Source: Planotetraspora kaengkrachanensis (GTDB lineage Bacteria; Actinomycetota; Actinomycetes; Streptosporangiales; Streptosporangiaceae). Taken from it: a stretch of 64,000 nucleotides of DNA. The position numbers and the translations under genes are program-made. Under the pieces are notes generated by a model, which saw only the letters and a list, made by a program, of their open reading frames with translations, ran no database searches and was not told the origin of the DNA. The stretch covers positions 141,258 to 205,257 of the forward strand of contig NZ_BONV01000025.1 of the NCBI RefSeq assembly GCF_016862895.1. The letters are read 5' to 3'. This document shows positions 8,467 through 16,529 of the stretch, one piece after another. How positions within the stretch are numbered: position 1 is the first letter of the stretch; each line of letters starts with the position of its first letter.

Positions 8467-9357
8467 TCAGCGGACGCGGCCGACCATCCTCGCGTACATC
8501 CGGCCGGGACTCGGGACCGACGACTGGTCGAGAAAGCCCGGCAACATGGGCAGGTCGACCGCGAAGGGCTGCAGCCGCTGGTAGAGCGTGTAGGCGTCCG
8601 GCGGCCGGTCGTCCGGGTGCTTCTCCAGGAGTTCGGCGATCAGCCGGTCCAGTTCGGCAGGCACGCCCGAAATCCGCGGCGGGCGCTCCTTCACCTGCTT
8701 GTCGAACACCGCGTACTCGGTGGGCCCGGTGAACAGCTGCCTTCCCGTGAGCATCTCGTGCAGGACGCAGCCGAGCGCGTAGAGGTCGCTCTTCGGGTCG
8801 GCCACCCCGCGCTCGATCTGCTCCGGCGACATGTACGCCGGAGTGCCGAGGATCTGGCCGACCCGGGTGAACTGGGCGGAGTCGCCCTCACGAAGCATCG
8901 CGAGCCCGAAGTCGAGCACCTTGACGCTGCCGTCCGGGCAGAGCATGAGGTTGGTCGGCTTGAGGTCGCGGTGGCAGATGGACAGCGCGTGCGCGGCGGT
9001 GAGCACCGCACAGGCCTGGGCGGCGATCGCCGCGGCCCAGGGGACGGGCAGCGGGCCGTGCTCGCTGACGAGATCGGCGACCGTCACGCCCTCGATGAAC
9101 TGCATGACCTGGAAGAGCCGCTGCTCGTGGGTCCCGAAGTCGTAGAGCACCGGGGCGCCCGGGTGGTCGAGCCGCGCGAGGATCCGCGCCTCCCGGATGA
9201 AACGCCGCTCCAGTTCGTCGTCGGGCCCGCCGGGCAGGCGGAGGAACTTGACCGCCACCCTCCGGTCGAGCCGCCGGTCGTGTCCTCCGTAGACGGCTCC
9301 CATGCCGCCCTGGCCCAGGGGCAGGTCGTCAAGCTCGTACCGGTCGCCGATGACCAT
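8467..9357 (-). CDS. Soluble Ser/Thr protein kinase, module copy 1
   Basis: 296-residue Hanks-type kinase with no membrane segment. Visible motifs are the glycine loop LGQGGMGAVY (14-23), the catalytic Lys in VAVKFL (K37), HRDLKPTN, DFG, and an APE-type SPEQ. ATG 9357 is preferred because GGAGGG precedes it; an upstream in-frame start would add 15 atypical residues. It follows the HTH-methyltransferase gene by only 41 bp, so they form one operon. The C-terminal tail MYARMVGRV resembles the LYSRVLVRL that precedes the membrane part of the second module's kinase at 52451. It probably phosphorylates the adjacent methyltransferase or its partners; that is inference from duplicated synteny. Confidence 0.9.
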   Translation of the reverse strand: MVIGDRYELDDLPLGQGGMGAVYGGHDRRLDRRVAVKFLRLPGGPDDELERRFIREARILARLDHPGAPVLYDFGTHEQRLFQVMQFIEGVTVADLVSEHGPLPVPWAAAIAAQACAVLTAAHALSICHRDLKPTNLMLCPDGSVKVLDFGLAMLREGDSAQFTRVGQILGTPAYMSPEQIERGVADPKSDLYALGCVLHEMLTGRQLFTGPTEYAVFDKQVKERPPRISGVPAELDRLIAELLEKHPDDRPPDAYTLYQRLQPFAVDLPMLPGFLDQSSVPSPGRMYARMVGRVR

Positions 9358-9398
9358 GCACCCTCCAGTCGGCCTTTCCGGGGGCAAAGCTACACCTT

Positions 9399-11558
9399 TC
9401 AACTACCCGGCCGGAGGTGCCCCGCGGCGAGCCCCTCCACCCCGAGCCGCACGAGCGCCTCCCCCGCCGCGGCCGCCTCCCGCAGGCCGTCCTCCAGGTC
9501 GAGGAGCCGCCGGAACGCCTGGCCGTACCGGTTCTGCTCGGCGAGGGACAGGCGCGGGACCCGCGCCCTCCGCGCGTCGACCCGGCTGGAACCGAGGTGC
9601 GGCCGCCCCGCGGTGGCGAACCGGAGGAATCCGGCGAGGAACTCCGGGTCGATCCGCGTCGGGTCCACCCGCAAGAGGGTGAGCTGAGGCCCCAGCACCG
9701 CTCCTCCTCCGCCCATCACCCGGGCCGTGGTCGCCGAGCTCACCACGTCGCCCTCCGCGATCGTCACCAGGTCGTCCTCGGGCGCCGCCGTACCCGTGGG
9801 CGGGCCGCCGCCGGCCAGGTCGTCGGTGGTGAGCACCGCGAGGGCGCCCTCCTCCGGGCCCTCGGTGTCCGCCGCCTTCAGGGTCGAGTGGCGCACGGTC
9901 ACCAGCCCGGCCCTGACCAGCTCGGCCAGCGTCGCGGGCGGCGAGTCCCATCCCGCCGCGTCGCCGGGCACGTCCAGATCGCCCAGGCCTCCGGCCGCCG
10001 CGGCCACCAGCGCCGCGGACGCGTCCCTGAACCGGTCGCGGGCGGCGGGGAAGCCGCTGGCGTCGCCGGGCGAGGACAGGTGCCGCGCGGGGCTGAGGTC
10101 CACCTCGTCGTCGAGGAGCTCGACGATCCCGACCGTACGGCTCTCGCCCGGCGGCTCGGCCCCGGCCGATTGGGCCGCCCAGGCGGCCTCCACGGCCGTC
10201 AGGTCGTCGCCCGCCGCCGCCAGCAGCACGGTCGCGGGCTGCCGCTCTCCGGGCCGGGGACGACGGAGCAACCACAGGTCGGGGCCGCCCGCGCCCAGGG
10301 AGAAGACGGCGCGCACGGCGCCGGCGCGCAGCATGTTGGCCCGGATGCGCCTGCCCGACCGGCGGCTCGCGGCGGCCGCGGGCATCAGGACGGCCACCAG
10401 GCCGCCCGGCCGGACATGGGCGAGGCAGTGCTGCACCCAGGCAAGCTCGGACTCACCGCGCGGCGGCATGCCGTAGGTCCAGCGGGGATCGCCGACCAGG
10501 TCCTCGTGTCCCCACGCCCGCTCGTTGAACGGCGGATCGCAGACGACGGCGTCGGCGAGGGCTCCGGGGAAGCCGTCATCCCTGAGGGAGTCCCCCGCGA
10601 CGACCCGCGCGTGCTCCCCGCGCAGCAGCAGCCGCAGCGTGGCGAGCAGGGCGACCGTCTCCCCCGCGTCCTGGCCCAGAAGCTCTGAGGTGCGACGGGG
10701 CCCCCGGGGCTCGTGAGTCTCGTGCACGGCTTCGCCCGGTGACATGGCGCCGGGGCCGGGCAGCGTGGGATCCTGGCTCCGCGGCCGGGCTTCCTGGCCG
10801 GGCAGGGAGGGGTTCCCCGGCGCGACAGGCTCGTCCACCGGCTCACCGCCGGGCGGCGCGGTGTCGCTCTTTCCCCGCCGTGCCTCCTTGACCGCGAGGA
10901 GAATGGTGCCCATGCCGCAGGCCGGGTCGAGTACCGATCCCCCCTCGGAGCAGGCCAGCCGGGCCATCAGCTCCGCCACGTCCGTCCGCGTGACCGAGAG
11001 CCGGCGGCTGTGCGCCTCCACGTAACGCTCGCAGAGCAGCTCGAACGCCCCGGCGGGCCCTCGTTCGGCGGCCAGTTCGGCGAGCGGGCCGAGCAGCCCG
11101 GCGTCCGGCGCCCAGATCCCCGGGAAATTCTCCGTCCGGCCGTCCCCGTGGCCCGGCGCCGCGGGCCTGACCGGCAGGTCGGGGGTCGCGGCGGCCACGG
11201 CCTCCGCCGGCCGCCTGGCCAGGTCCGAGCCTTCGGCCAGCCGGCGCGCACCGTCCGGCTCCCTGAGCGTGTAGAGCAGGAACGCCCCCGCCTGGCCGAG
11301 CAGGTCTCCCAGGTGCAGGTCGTCGGCCGACGACCTGAGCCGCTGCCATACCCTGTCGACGACGGACACCTCGAACGTCTTGCCGTTCCGCCTGAGCCAG
11401 GCCTCGACCTCGGGCAGGGAGAACAGCGGGCTGGAGGTCGTCCCGCCGACGGGCTCGGGGAAGTCGTCGTAACGGCGGCGCCAGTTGCTCACCGCGGCCC
11501 GTCCGACGTCGGCCATCCGTGCGATGTCACCCGCGTTAACCGTCGCATCGAGGCTCAT
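9399..11558 (-). CDS. HTH-N6 adenine DNA methyltransferase-specificity fusion, copy 1
   Basis: 719-residue putative DNA adenine methyltransferase. Order of parts: an N-terminal HTH with GRAAVSNWRRR (about 15-30); an HsdM-like catalytic core with SAM motif DPACGMG (about 210) and catalytic DPPF (about 341); and a C-terminal HsdS-like recognition region with GPQLTLLRVDP and RRARVPRLSLAEQ. No nuclease or helicase domain is present, so it looks like a solitary methylase or regulator. ATG 11558 aligns exactly with the start of its paralogue at 50277. A good promoter places the transcript start almost at the ATG. It is co-transcribed with the kinase downstream and divergent from a PP2C phosphatase. 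Confidence 0.85.
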   Translation of the reverse strand: MSLDATVNAGDIARMADVGRAAVSNWRRRYDDFPEPVGGTTSSPLFSLPEVEAWLRRNGKTFEVSVVDRVWQRLRSSADDLHLGDLLGQAGAFLLYTLREPDGARRLAEGSDLARRPAEAVAAATPDLPVRPAAPGHGDGRTENFPGIWAPDAGLLGPLAELAAERGPAGAFELLCERYVEAHSRRLSVTRTDVAELMARLACSEGGSVLDPACGMGTILLAVKEARRGKSDTAPPGGEPVDEPVAPGNPSLPGQEARPRSQDPTLPGPGAMSPGEAVHETHEPRGPRRTSELLGQDAGETVALLATLRLLLRGEHARVVAGDSLRDDGFPGALADAVVCDPPFNERAWGHEDLVGDPRWTYGMPPRGESELAWVQHCLAHVRPGGLVAVLMPAAAASRRSGRRIRANMLRAGAVRAVFSLGAGGPDLWLLRRPRPGERQPATVLLAAAGDDLTAVEAAWAAQSAGAEPPGESRTVGIVELLDDEVDLSPARHLSSPGDASGFPAARDRFRDASAALVAAAAGGLGDLDVPGDAAGWDSPPATLAELVRAGLVTVRHSTLKAADTEGPEEGALAVLTTDDLAGGGPPTGTAAPEDDLVTIAEGDVVSSATTARVMGGGGAVLGPQLTLLRVDPTRIDPEFLAGFLRFATAGRPHLGSSRVDARRARVPRLSLAEQNRYGQAFRRLLDLEDGLREAAAAGEALVRLGVEGLAAGHLRPGS

Positions 11559-11569
11559 GCGGCCCAGAA

Positions 11570-11598
11570 TATCTACGCTTGTGAAGTGATTCAACCAA
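11570..11598 (-). promoter_or_regulatory. Minus-strand promoter for methyltransferase 1
   Basis: Read on the minus strand: a -35 TTGGTT (11593-11598), a 17-bp spacer and a -10 TAGATA (11570-11575). The expected start is only a few bases before ATG 11558. There is no ribosome-binding site, so the mRNA is probably leaderless or nearly so. It interlocks with the plus-strand promoter of the PP2C gene. Confidence 0.55.
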
Positions 11599-11607
11599 TG
11601 ATTTACT
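11579..11607 (+). promoter_or_regulatory. Plus-strand promoter for PP2C gene
   Basis: A -35 TTGTGA (11579-11584), a 17-bp spacer and a -10 TTTACT (11602-11607). The predicted start falls at or next to ATG 11615, which has no Shine-Dalgarno sequence, indicating a leaderless mRNA. Its -35 lies inside the spacer of the opposing promoter, so simultaneous occupancy looks impossible. Confidence 0.55.
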
Positions 11608-11614
11608 CGAAACC

Positions 11615-12421
11615 ATGACGCACAACCGCATTCGGTTTGCCGCTGGATCGGACATCGGGCGGTCCAGGACCAAGAACGAGGACTCGGTGTACGCGAGCGA
11701 GCACCTGCTCGCCATAGCCGACGGCATGGGCGGCCACGGCCACGGGGACGTCGCCAGCGCCGCGGCGATCGAGGCGCTGTCCGCCGTCGACGACGGCACG
11801 CCGCCCGGGGATCTCATCACCACGCTGGAGGGCGGCGTGCGTGAGGCGGCCCGCAGGCTCAGCGAGCTGGCCGAGCACGATCCCACTCTGGAGCGGATGG
11901 GGACCACGATCACCGCGATGTTGTGGGACGGCGAGAGCCGGTTCGCCGTCGCGCACGTCGGGGACTCCCGGGCGTACATGTTGCGGGACGGCGGGCTGTA
12001 CCAGATCACCCGCGACCACACCTTGGTGCAGTCGCTGGTCGACGACGGCCACATGAGTCCCGATCAGGCCGCCAAGCACCCGAACCGGTCACTGCTGCTG
12101 CGGGCGCTGGAGACGAGCGGCCTGGCCGATCCCGACCTGTCCCTGCGCGACGCGCATCCGGGAGACCGGTACCTGCTCTGCTCGGACGGGTTGACCGCCG
12201 TGCTGGAGCCGGAGACTCTTCACCAGGTGCTGACCGCGGTCGACGAGCCCGCCGAGGCCGTCCGCCGCCTGATCGAGCTCGCCAACGAGGGCGGCGGGCC
12301 CGACAACATCACCTGCATCGTCGCCGACATCGCGTTCGACACGGCCCACGAAACGGCCCACGAAACGGCATTCGACGCGGCCCACGACAACCAGAACGGC
12401 GACGACTCTCAGCCCTCGTGA
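11615..12421 (+). CDS. PP2C-type protein phosphatase
   Basis: 268-residue metal-dependent Ser/Thr phosphatase. Family motifs are visible: GRSRTKNEDS, the metal-binding ADGMGGH, the GTT motif MGTTITAML, VGDSRAYMLRDG, CSDGLT and GGPDNIT. No membrane segment. The tail carries a 12-bp tandem repeat (AHET units, 12341-12364). It is divergent from, and shares a 56-bp regulatory region with, the methyltransferase-kinase operon, so it is the natural antagonist of that kinase. The family call is firm; the substrate is inference. Confidence 0.93.
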   Translation: MTHNRIRFAAGSDIGRSRTKNEDSVYASEHLLAIADGMGGHGHGDVASAAAIEALSAVDDGTPPGDLITTLEGGVREAARRLSELAEHDPTLERMGTTITAMLWDGESRFAVAHVGDSRAYMLRDGGLYQITRDHTLVQSLVDDGHMSPDQAAKHPNRSLLLRALETSGLADPDLSLRDAHPGDRYLLCSDGLTAVLEPETLHQVLTAVDEPAEAVRRLIELANEGGGPDNITCIVADIAFDTAHETAHETAFDAAHDNQNGDDSQPS

Positions 12422-12608
12422 CGATCCCGCGCCGTACGGCCGGCCCCCTGTGCGGCCGTACGAGCGAGTCGCGCCCCTGTGACCACGGTGCCGTCTTTGC
12501 TTCAGTTTTGTCGATGGCCCGTTACTTTCAGTAATCAGTGCGGAATATCACCGCATTGAGGGGATCTCGCCGAATCGGGGCTCGATCACCGGGCGAAGGG
12601 ATGTGGGC

Positions 12609-13013
12609 ATGCTCGGCACCTGGGCGTCAGAGAGGAAGACCACGCGGTCGGGCTGGCTGGACTTCGCCGCCGTCCTGACCGTACTGGTGGGCGTCTACAA
12701 CGTGATCGAGGGCCTGACGGCGCTGGTCCGGCCCGAGTACTTCCTGGTGACGACAGAGAAGATCCTGGTCTTCGACTTCACGGCATGGGGATGGATCATC
12801 CTGCTCCTGGGCCTCGTCCAGGTGGCCGTGGGCCTGGGCATCGCCGTCGGCCGGATGTGGGCGAGAGCCGCCGGGATCGCCCTCGCGTTCCTCATCGCCA
12901 TCGTGCACCTGGCATTCCTGTCGGCCTACCCCATGTGGTCGATCGTCTCCATCGCGCTGTGCGTGCTCGTCATCTACGGCCTGATCGTGGCCCCCAGGAA
13001 CGCCACAGGCTGA
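12609..13013 (+). CDS. Four-helix small membrane protein (DUF7144-like)
   Basis: 134-residue protein with four hydrophobic helices (about 18-38, 58-80, 84-104, 108-128) and the conserved-looking stretch GVYNVIEGLTAL after helix 1. This resembles the DUF7144 family of actinobacterial membrane proteins, of unknown function. ATG 12609 is preferred over GTG 12603 because GAAGGG ends eight bases upstream. It stands alone, with a short AT-richer leader at 12480-12600. Confidence 0.65.
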   Translation: MLGTWASERKTTRSGWLDFAAVLTVLVGVYNVIEGLTALVRPEYFLVTTEKILVFDFTAWGWIILLLGLVQVAVGLGIAVGRMWARAAGIALAFLIAIVHLAFLSAYPMWSIVSIALCVLVIYGLIVAPRNATG

Positions 13014-13036
13014 CAGCGCACCCCGGCCCGCACCGC

Positions 13037-13606
13037 TCAGGCGTTGCGGGCGCGGAAGGCCGCGGTCTTGACACGGTTCTGGCAGGCGGTCGAGCAGAAC
13101 CTGCGCGTCCCGTTCCGTGAGGTGTCGACGTAGACGCGGTCGCAGTGCGGCGCCGTGCAGACGCCGAGCCTGTCGTACAGTTCGCCGCCGAGGACGACGG
13201 CGAGCGCCGTCGCGCAACTCGCCGCCCAGTCGCCCGCCCGGGTCCCGCCGGCGCCGTGGAAGTGCAGATGCCAGGGCTCGCCATCGTGGCGGTCGAGGTG
13301 CGGGCGGGCGTCCGTCTCCTTCAGCAGCTGGTTGACCTGCGACGCGGCCGCGTCGGCGTCGCCGCGAGCCACGGCCTCGAAGACCACACGCAGCCTCGCC
13401 GCCACGCCGGCGAGCTCGTCCGCCTCGCCGGGGGTCGCCTCGGCGTAACGCCGCCCGCCGGCCCGGAGGCCCTCCGTGGCGGCGGCCGCCCGCTCGTCCA
13501 CACCGGGGGCCGGATACGGCCGGCCACGCATCTCGCCGGGGGTCAGCGCGTTGACCAGCCCGACGGTGACGGCCACCACTCCATCTGTGTGACTGTTGAA
13601 GTTCAC
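13037..13606 (-). CDS. CGNR zinc-finger (ABATE domain) regulator
   Basis: 189-residue protein with an N-terminal ABATE domain beginning VNFNSHTDGVVAVTVGLVNAL and a C-terminal CGNR zinc finger, C-x4-C ... CSTAC (about 150-180). The family is predicted to bind DNA as stress-responsive regulators. GTG 13606 is chosen because the family consistently begins MNFNSHTD; upstream in-frame codons encode unrelated residues. It is divergent from the methyltransferase gene at 13679 with 72 bp between, so it may autoregulate and control that gene. Confidence 0.85.
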   Translation of the reverse strand: MNFNSHTDGVVAVTVGLVNALTPGEMRGRPYPAPGVDERAAAATEGLRAGGRRYAEATPGEADELAGVAARLRVVFEAVARGDADAAASQVNQLLKETDARPHLDRHDGEPWHLHFHGAGGTRAGDWAASCATALAVVLGGELYDRLGVCTAPHCDRVYVDTSRNGTRRFCSTACQNRVKTAAFRARNA

Positions 13607-13678
13607 TTGACCAGTTACCAATTCTCCGTCTAAGTTGTGACTGCCAAAAGCATATAAGACAGTTACAAGGAGAACGGC

Positions 13679-14452
13679 ATGCCGACCTTCGACGTGGCAC
13701 GTGAGTGGATCGACCGCTGGGACCGCCAGCAGGAGGGTTACCTTCCCGACCGGGAGGAGAGGTTCACCGCGCTGATCGACGCGGTCGAGGTGGGGGCCGG
13801 GCGGCCCGACCCGCTGGTGATCGACCTCGGCTGCGGCCCCGGCTCCCTGTCGGCCCGGCTGCTCCACCGCCTTCCCCGTGCCACCGTCGTCGCCGTGGAC
13901 ACCGACCCGCTGCTGCTCTCGCTCGGCCGGGCACGGTACGGCGACGTCGCCGGGTTGCGTTTCGCCGACCTCGACCTGCGGACGCCGGGATGGTCGGCGG
14001 GCCTCGGGCTCGACCGCCCCGCGGACGCCGCCGTGAGCACGACGGCGCTGCACTGGCTGCCGGAACACCACCTGCGCGCGGCGTACAGGGAACTCGGCGG
14101 CGTCCTGCGGCCCGGCGGCCTGTTCCTCAACGGCGACCACCTCGGCGTCGGCGACACTACGCCCGGCATCGGCGGGCTCGAGGTCGCGGTGCACCGGATG
14201 GAGGAGCGGCGGCGCTTCGCGGAGGGACGCCCGGAGGACTGGCGGCAGTGGTGGGACGCGATCGCCGCCGATCCCGCGCTGGCGGACGTCAACGCCGTCC
14301 GCGACAGCCGCACCTCCGCGTCGAACCACGACGGGACGGAGACGGGGCACCTGTCCACCCACGTGAACGCGCTGCGGGACGCGGGCTTCGGCGAGATCGG
14401 CACATTGTGGCAGCGCGGCGACGACCGCCTGCTGTGCGCGATCCGGTCCTGA
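13679..14452 (+). CDS. Class I SAM-dependent methyltransferase
   Basis: 257-residue cytoplasmic methyltransferase. SAM motif I is VIDLGCGPGSLSARLL (about 48-63), followed by the acidic VVAVDTD strand end and a motif IV region, AVSTTALHWLP. The fold resembles trans-aconitate/UbiE-like small-molecule methyltransferases; the acceptor is unknown. ATG 13679 has AAGGAG six bases upstream. It is divergent from the CGNR regulator and followed at 48 bp by the acetate kinase gene. Confidence 0.85.
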   Translation: MPTFDVAREWIDRWDRQQEGYLPDREERFTALIDAVEVGAGRPDPLVIDLGCGPGSLSARLLHRLPRATVVAVDTDPLLLSLGRARYGDVAGLRFADLDLRTPGWSAGLGLDRPADAAVSTTALHWLPEHHLRAAYRELGGVLRPGGLFLNGDHLGVGDTTPGIGGLEVAVHRMEERRRFAEGRPEDWRQWWDAIAADPALADVNAVRDSRTSASNHDGTETGHLSTHVNALRDAGFGEIGTLWQRGDDRLLCAIRS

Positions 14453-14499
14453 CCCGTTCCCGGCCGTTTGCGGCCGGGCACCGAGGGGAGACGGCAGCT

Positions 14500-15612
14500 A
14501 TGACTGCGGTGGTCCTCACGGTCAACGCGGGCTCCTCGAGCCTGCGCCTGCATCTGATCCGCGACGGCCGGGTCCTGCGCGTCGAACACAGCGAGCACAG
14601 CCCCGACCCCGCACAGGCGGAGCGCACGATCACGGAGTTCCTCGGCCGCACGGACGATCACGAAGGCGGCTGGGTGACCGTGGGGGTCGTCGGGCACCGG
14701 CTCGTGCACGGCGGCGACGCCGTGGTCGCCCCGACCGTCGTCGACGACGGCGTGCTGCGGGCGGTGCGCGGCTTCGCCGACCTGGCGCCGTTGCACGTGC
14801 CGCCCGCGCTGGCCCTTGTCGACGCGGCCAGGCGCGCGCTCCCGTCGGTGCCGCACGTGTTGTGCCCGGACACGGCGTTCCACGCGAACCTTCCTGTCGC
14901 GGCGGCGACGTACCCCCTCCCCGCCGAGTGGCGCCGGCGGTACGGCCTGCGCAGGTTCGGCTTCCACGGGCTCTCCTACGCCCACGCCACCAGGAGGGCG
15001 GCCGACCTGCTCGGCCGTCCGGCCGGGGAACTGCACCTGGTGGCCGCCCATCTCGGCGGAGGGTCGTCGGTGTGCGCGGTCCGGGAGGGACGCAGTGTGG
15101 ACACCTCCATGGGCTTCACGCCGCTGGAGGGCGTCCCGATGAGCAAACGGTCGGGCAGCGTCGACCCGGGCATGCTGCTGTGGCTTCTGTCGGACTCGCG
15201 GCTTTCGCTCGACGAGCTCAGCGACGGGCTGGAGCACGCGTCCGGGTTGCTCGGACTGTCCGACGGGCTCTCGGGTGACACCCGCGAACTGGTCGCCTCC
15301 CCCGAGCCGGCCGCCGCGCTGGCGCTGGAGGTGTTCGCCCACCGGGTGGCACGGGAGATCGCCGCAGCCGCGACCGGCCTGGACCGGCTCGACGCCCTGG
15401 TCTTCACCGGTGAGATCGGCTGGGACCAGCCCGAGGTGCGCGACGACGTGTGCCGCAGGCTGGCGCTGCTCGGGCTCGAGCCTCCGGTCCGCGGGAACCT
15501 CGAGGCCGACGGGTTCGTCAGCGCGCCGGGCGCACGTGTGCCCGTCGTGGTGGTGGAGACCCGCGAGGAACTGCAGGTCGCACGGGAGGCCCTGGCCGCC
15601 GTCAACTCGTAG
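14500..15612 (+). CDS. ackA: Acetate kinase
   Basis: 370-residue acetokinase that interconverts acetate + ATP and acetyl phosphate + ADP. Signatures visible are NAGSSSLR at the N-terminus, GHRLVHGGD, DTAFH, RRFGFHGLSYAHATRRA, HLGGGSSVCAVREG, SVDTSMGFTPLEG and a late FTGEIGWDQPEVR. The usual MGTRSGDIDP region reads MSKRSGSVDPG, a variation that could alter substrate choice (propionate/butyrate). ATG 14500 follows GGGGAG. No phosphotransacetylase is nearby, which is unusual for ackA. Confidence 0.88.
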   Translation: MTAVVLTVNAGSSSLRLHLIRDGRVLRVEHSEHSPDPAQAERTITEFLGRTDDHEGGWVTVGVVGHRLVHGGDAVVAPTVVDDGVLRAVRGFADLAPLHVPPALALVDAARRALPSVPHVLCPDTAFHANLPVAAATYPLPAEWRRRYGLRRFGFHGLSYAHATRRAADLLGRPAGELHLVAAHLGGGSSVCAVREGRSVDTSMGFTPLEGVPMSKRSGSVDPGMLLWLLSDSRLSLDELSDGLEHASGLLGLSDGLSGDTRELVASPEPAAALALEVFAHRVAREIAAAATGLDRLDALVFTGEIGWDQPEVRDDVCRRLALLGLEPPVRGNLEADGFVSAPGARVPVVVVETREELQVAREALAAVNS

Positions 15613-15623
15613 AATCCGCAGAC

Positions 15624-16415
15624 ATGCGCCTTTTCACCGTTGATTCGTTCAGCGACCGGCCCTTCCACGGCAATCCCGCCGGTGTGTGCCTCCTCGACGC
15701 CCCGGTGCCGGACGAGTGGATGCAGGCCGTCGCCGCCGAGATGCGCCACTCCGAGACGGCCTTCGTCCTCGACCAGGACGGCGGGCCCCGCTCGCTGCGC
15801 TGGTTCACGCCCGCGGTCGAGGTCGAGCTGTGCGGGCACGCCACCCTCGCGACGGCGCACGTCCTGTACTCCCTCGGCGCCTCGGGACGCCTGGAGTTCT
15901 CCACGCTGAGCGGCGTCCTGACCACCGACCGGGGCGGGGACGGCCTCATCACCATGGACTTCCCCGCCTCGCGGGCGGAGCAGGCCGCGGCTCCCGAGGG
16001 CCTGCTGGAGTCACTCGGCGTGAAGCCCGTCTGGGTCGGCCGCAGCCGGTTCGACTTCCTGGTGGAGGTCGAGGACGCCGACACCGTGCGGTCGCTGGCC
16101 CCGGACCTCGACCGGCTGAGCACGGTCGAGACCCGGGGGGTCATGGTGACGGCCCCCTCCGACCACGCGGGCGCCGACTTCGTTTCCCGCTTCTTCGGTC
16201 CCGGCGTGGGGGTCCCGGAGGACCCGGTCACGGGATCCGCGCACTGCGTTCTCTCGCCGTACTGGTCGGAGCGGCTCGGGCGCGACACCCTCGTCGGCGA
16301 GCAGTTGTCCGAGCGGGGCGGAACCGTGCGGACCACCCTGCGCGGTGACCGGGTCGAGCTGGCCGGCCACGCGGTGACCATCTGGTCCGGCCACCTCACC
16401 ACCCCCTCGCCGTGA
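15624..16415 (+). CDS. PhzF-family isomerase/epimerase-like enzyme
   Basis: 263-residue protein of the PhzF/diaminopimelate-epimerase fold. The family's N-terminal TVDSFSDRPFHGNPAGVCLL, the catalytic Glu in RHSETAFV, the CGHATLATAHVL motif and the late DPVTGSAH stretch are all present. Such enzymes catalyse proton shifts in small molecules; the substrate here is unknown and there are no phenazine genes around. ATG 15624, 11 bp after acetate kinase, gives the family's normal length. The stop lies inside the first copy of a 13-bp repeat. Confidence 0.9.
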   Translation: MRLFTVDSFSDRPFHGNPAGVCLLDAPVPDEWMQAVAAEMRHSETAFVLDQDGGPRSLRWFTPAVEVELCGHATLATAHVLYSLGASGRLEFSTLSGVLTTDRGGDGLITMDFPASRAEQAAAPEGLLESLGVKPVWVGRSRFDFLVEVEDADTVRSLAPDLDRLSTVETRGVMVTAPSDHAGADFVSRFFGPGVGVPEDPVTGSAHCVLSPYWSERLGRDTLVGEQLSERGGTVRTTLRGDRVELAGHAVTIWSGHLTTPSP

Positions 16416-16529
16416 TCATGCACGGATTCGGCGGCGCTCCCACCGGCCTGCGCGAACACCACGCGTGATCATGCACAGGTTCGGCGATCACGGCGCCGAC
16501 CTGGCCGGTCGCCCTTCGTGATCATGCAC
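16411..16529. repeat. Three 13-bp repeats at exact 53-bp spacing
   Basis: CGTGATCATGCAC occurs at 16411-16423, 16464-16476 and 16517-16529, i.e. with a period of exactly 53 bp. The sequence after the first two copies is also similar (TTCGGCG). The outer copies overlap the ends of two convergent genes. Nothing else is seen in the 106-bp gap. Confidence 0.8.

Noticed and set aside
8467..12421. Complete Pgl/BREX or restriction-modification system
   Set aside because: No PglY/BrxC ATPase, PglZ/BrxZ phosphatase, nuclease or helicase gene is present near either methylase, so only a partial analogy to Pgl can be claimed.
13607..13678. Defined promoter and operator between the CGNR regulator and the methyltransferase gene
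   Set aside because: TTGACC-18-TAAGTT and two CAGTTAC copies are suggestive but too weak to list as a separate site.
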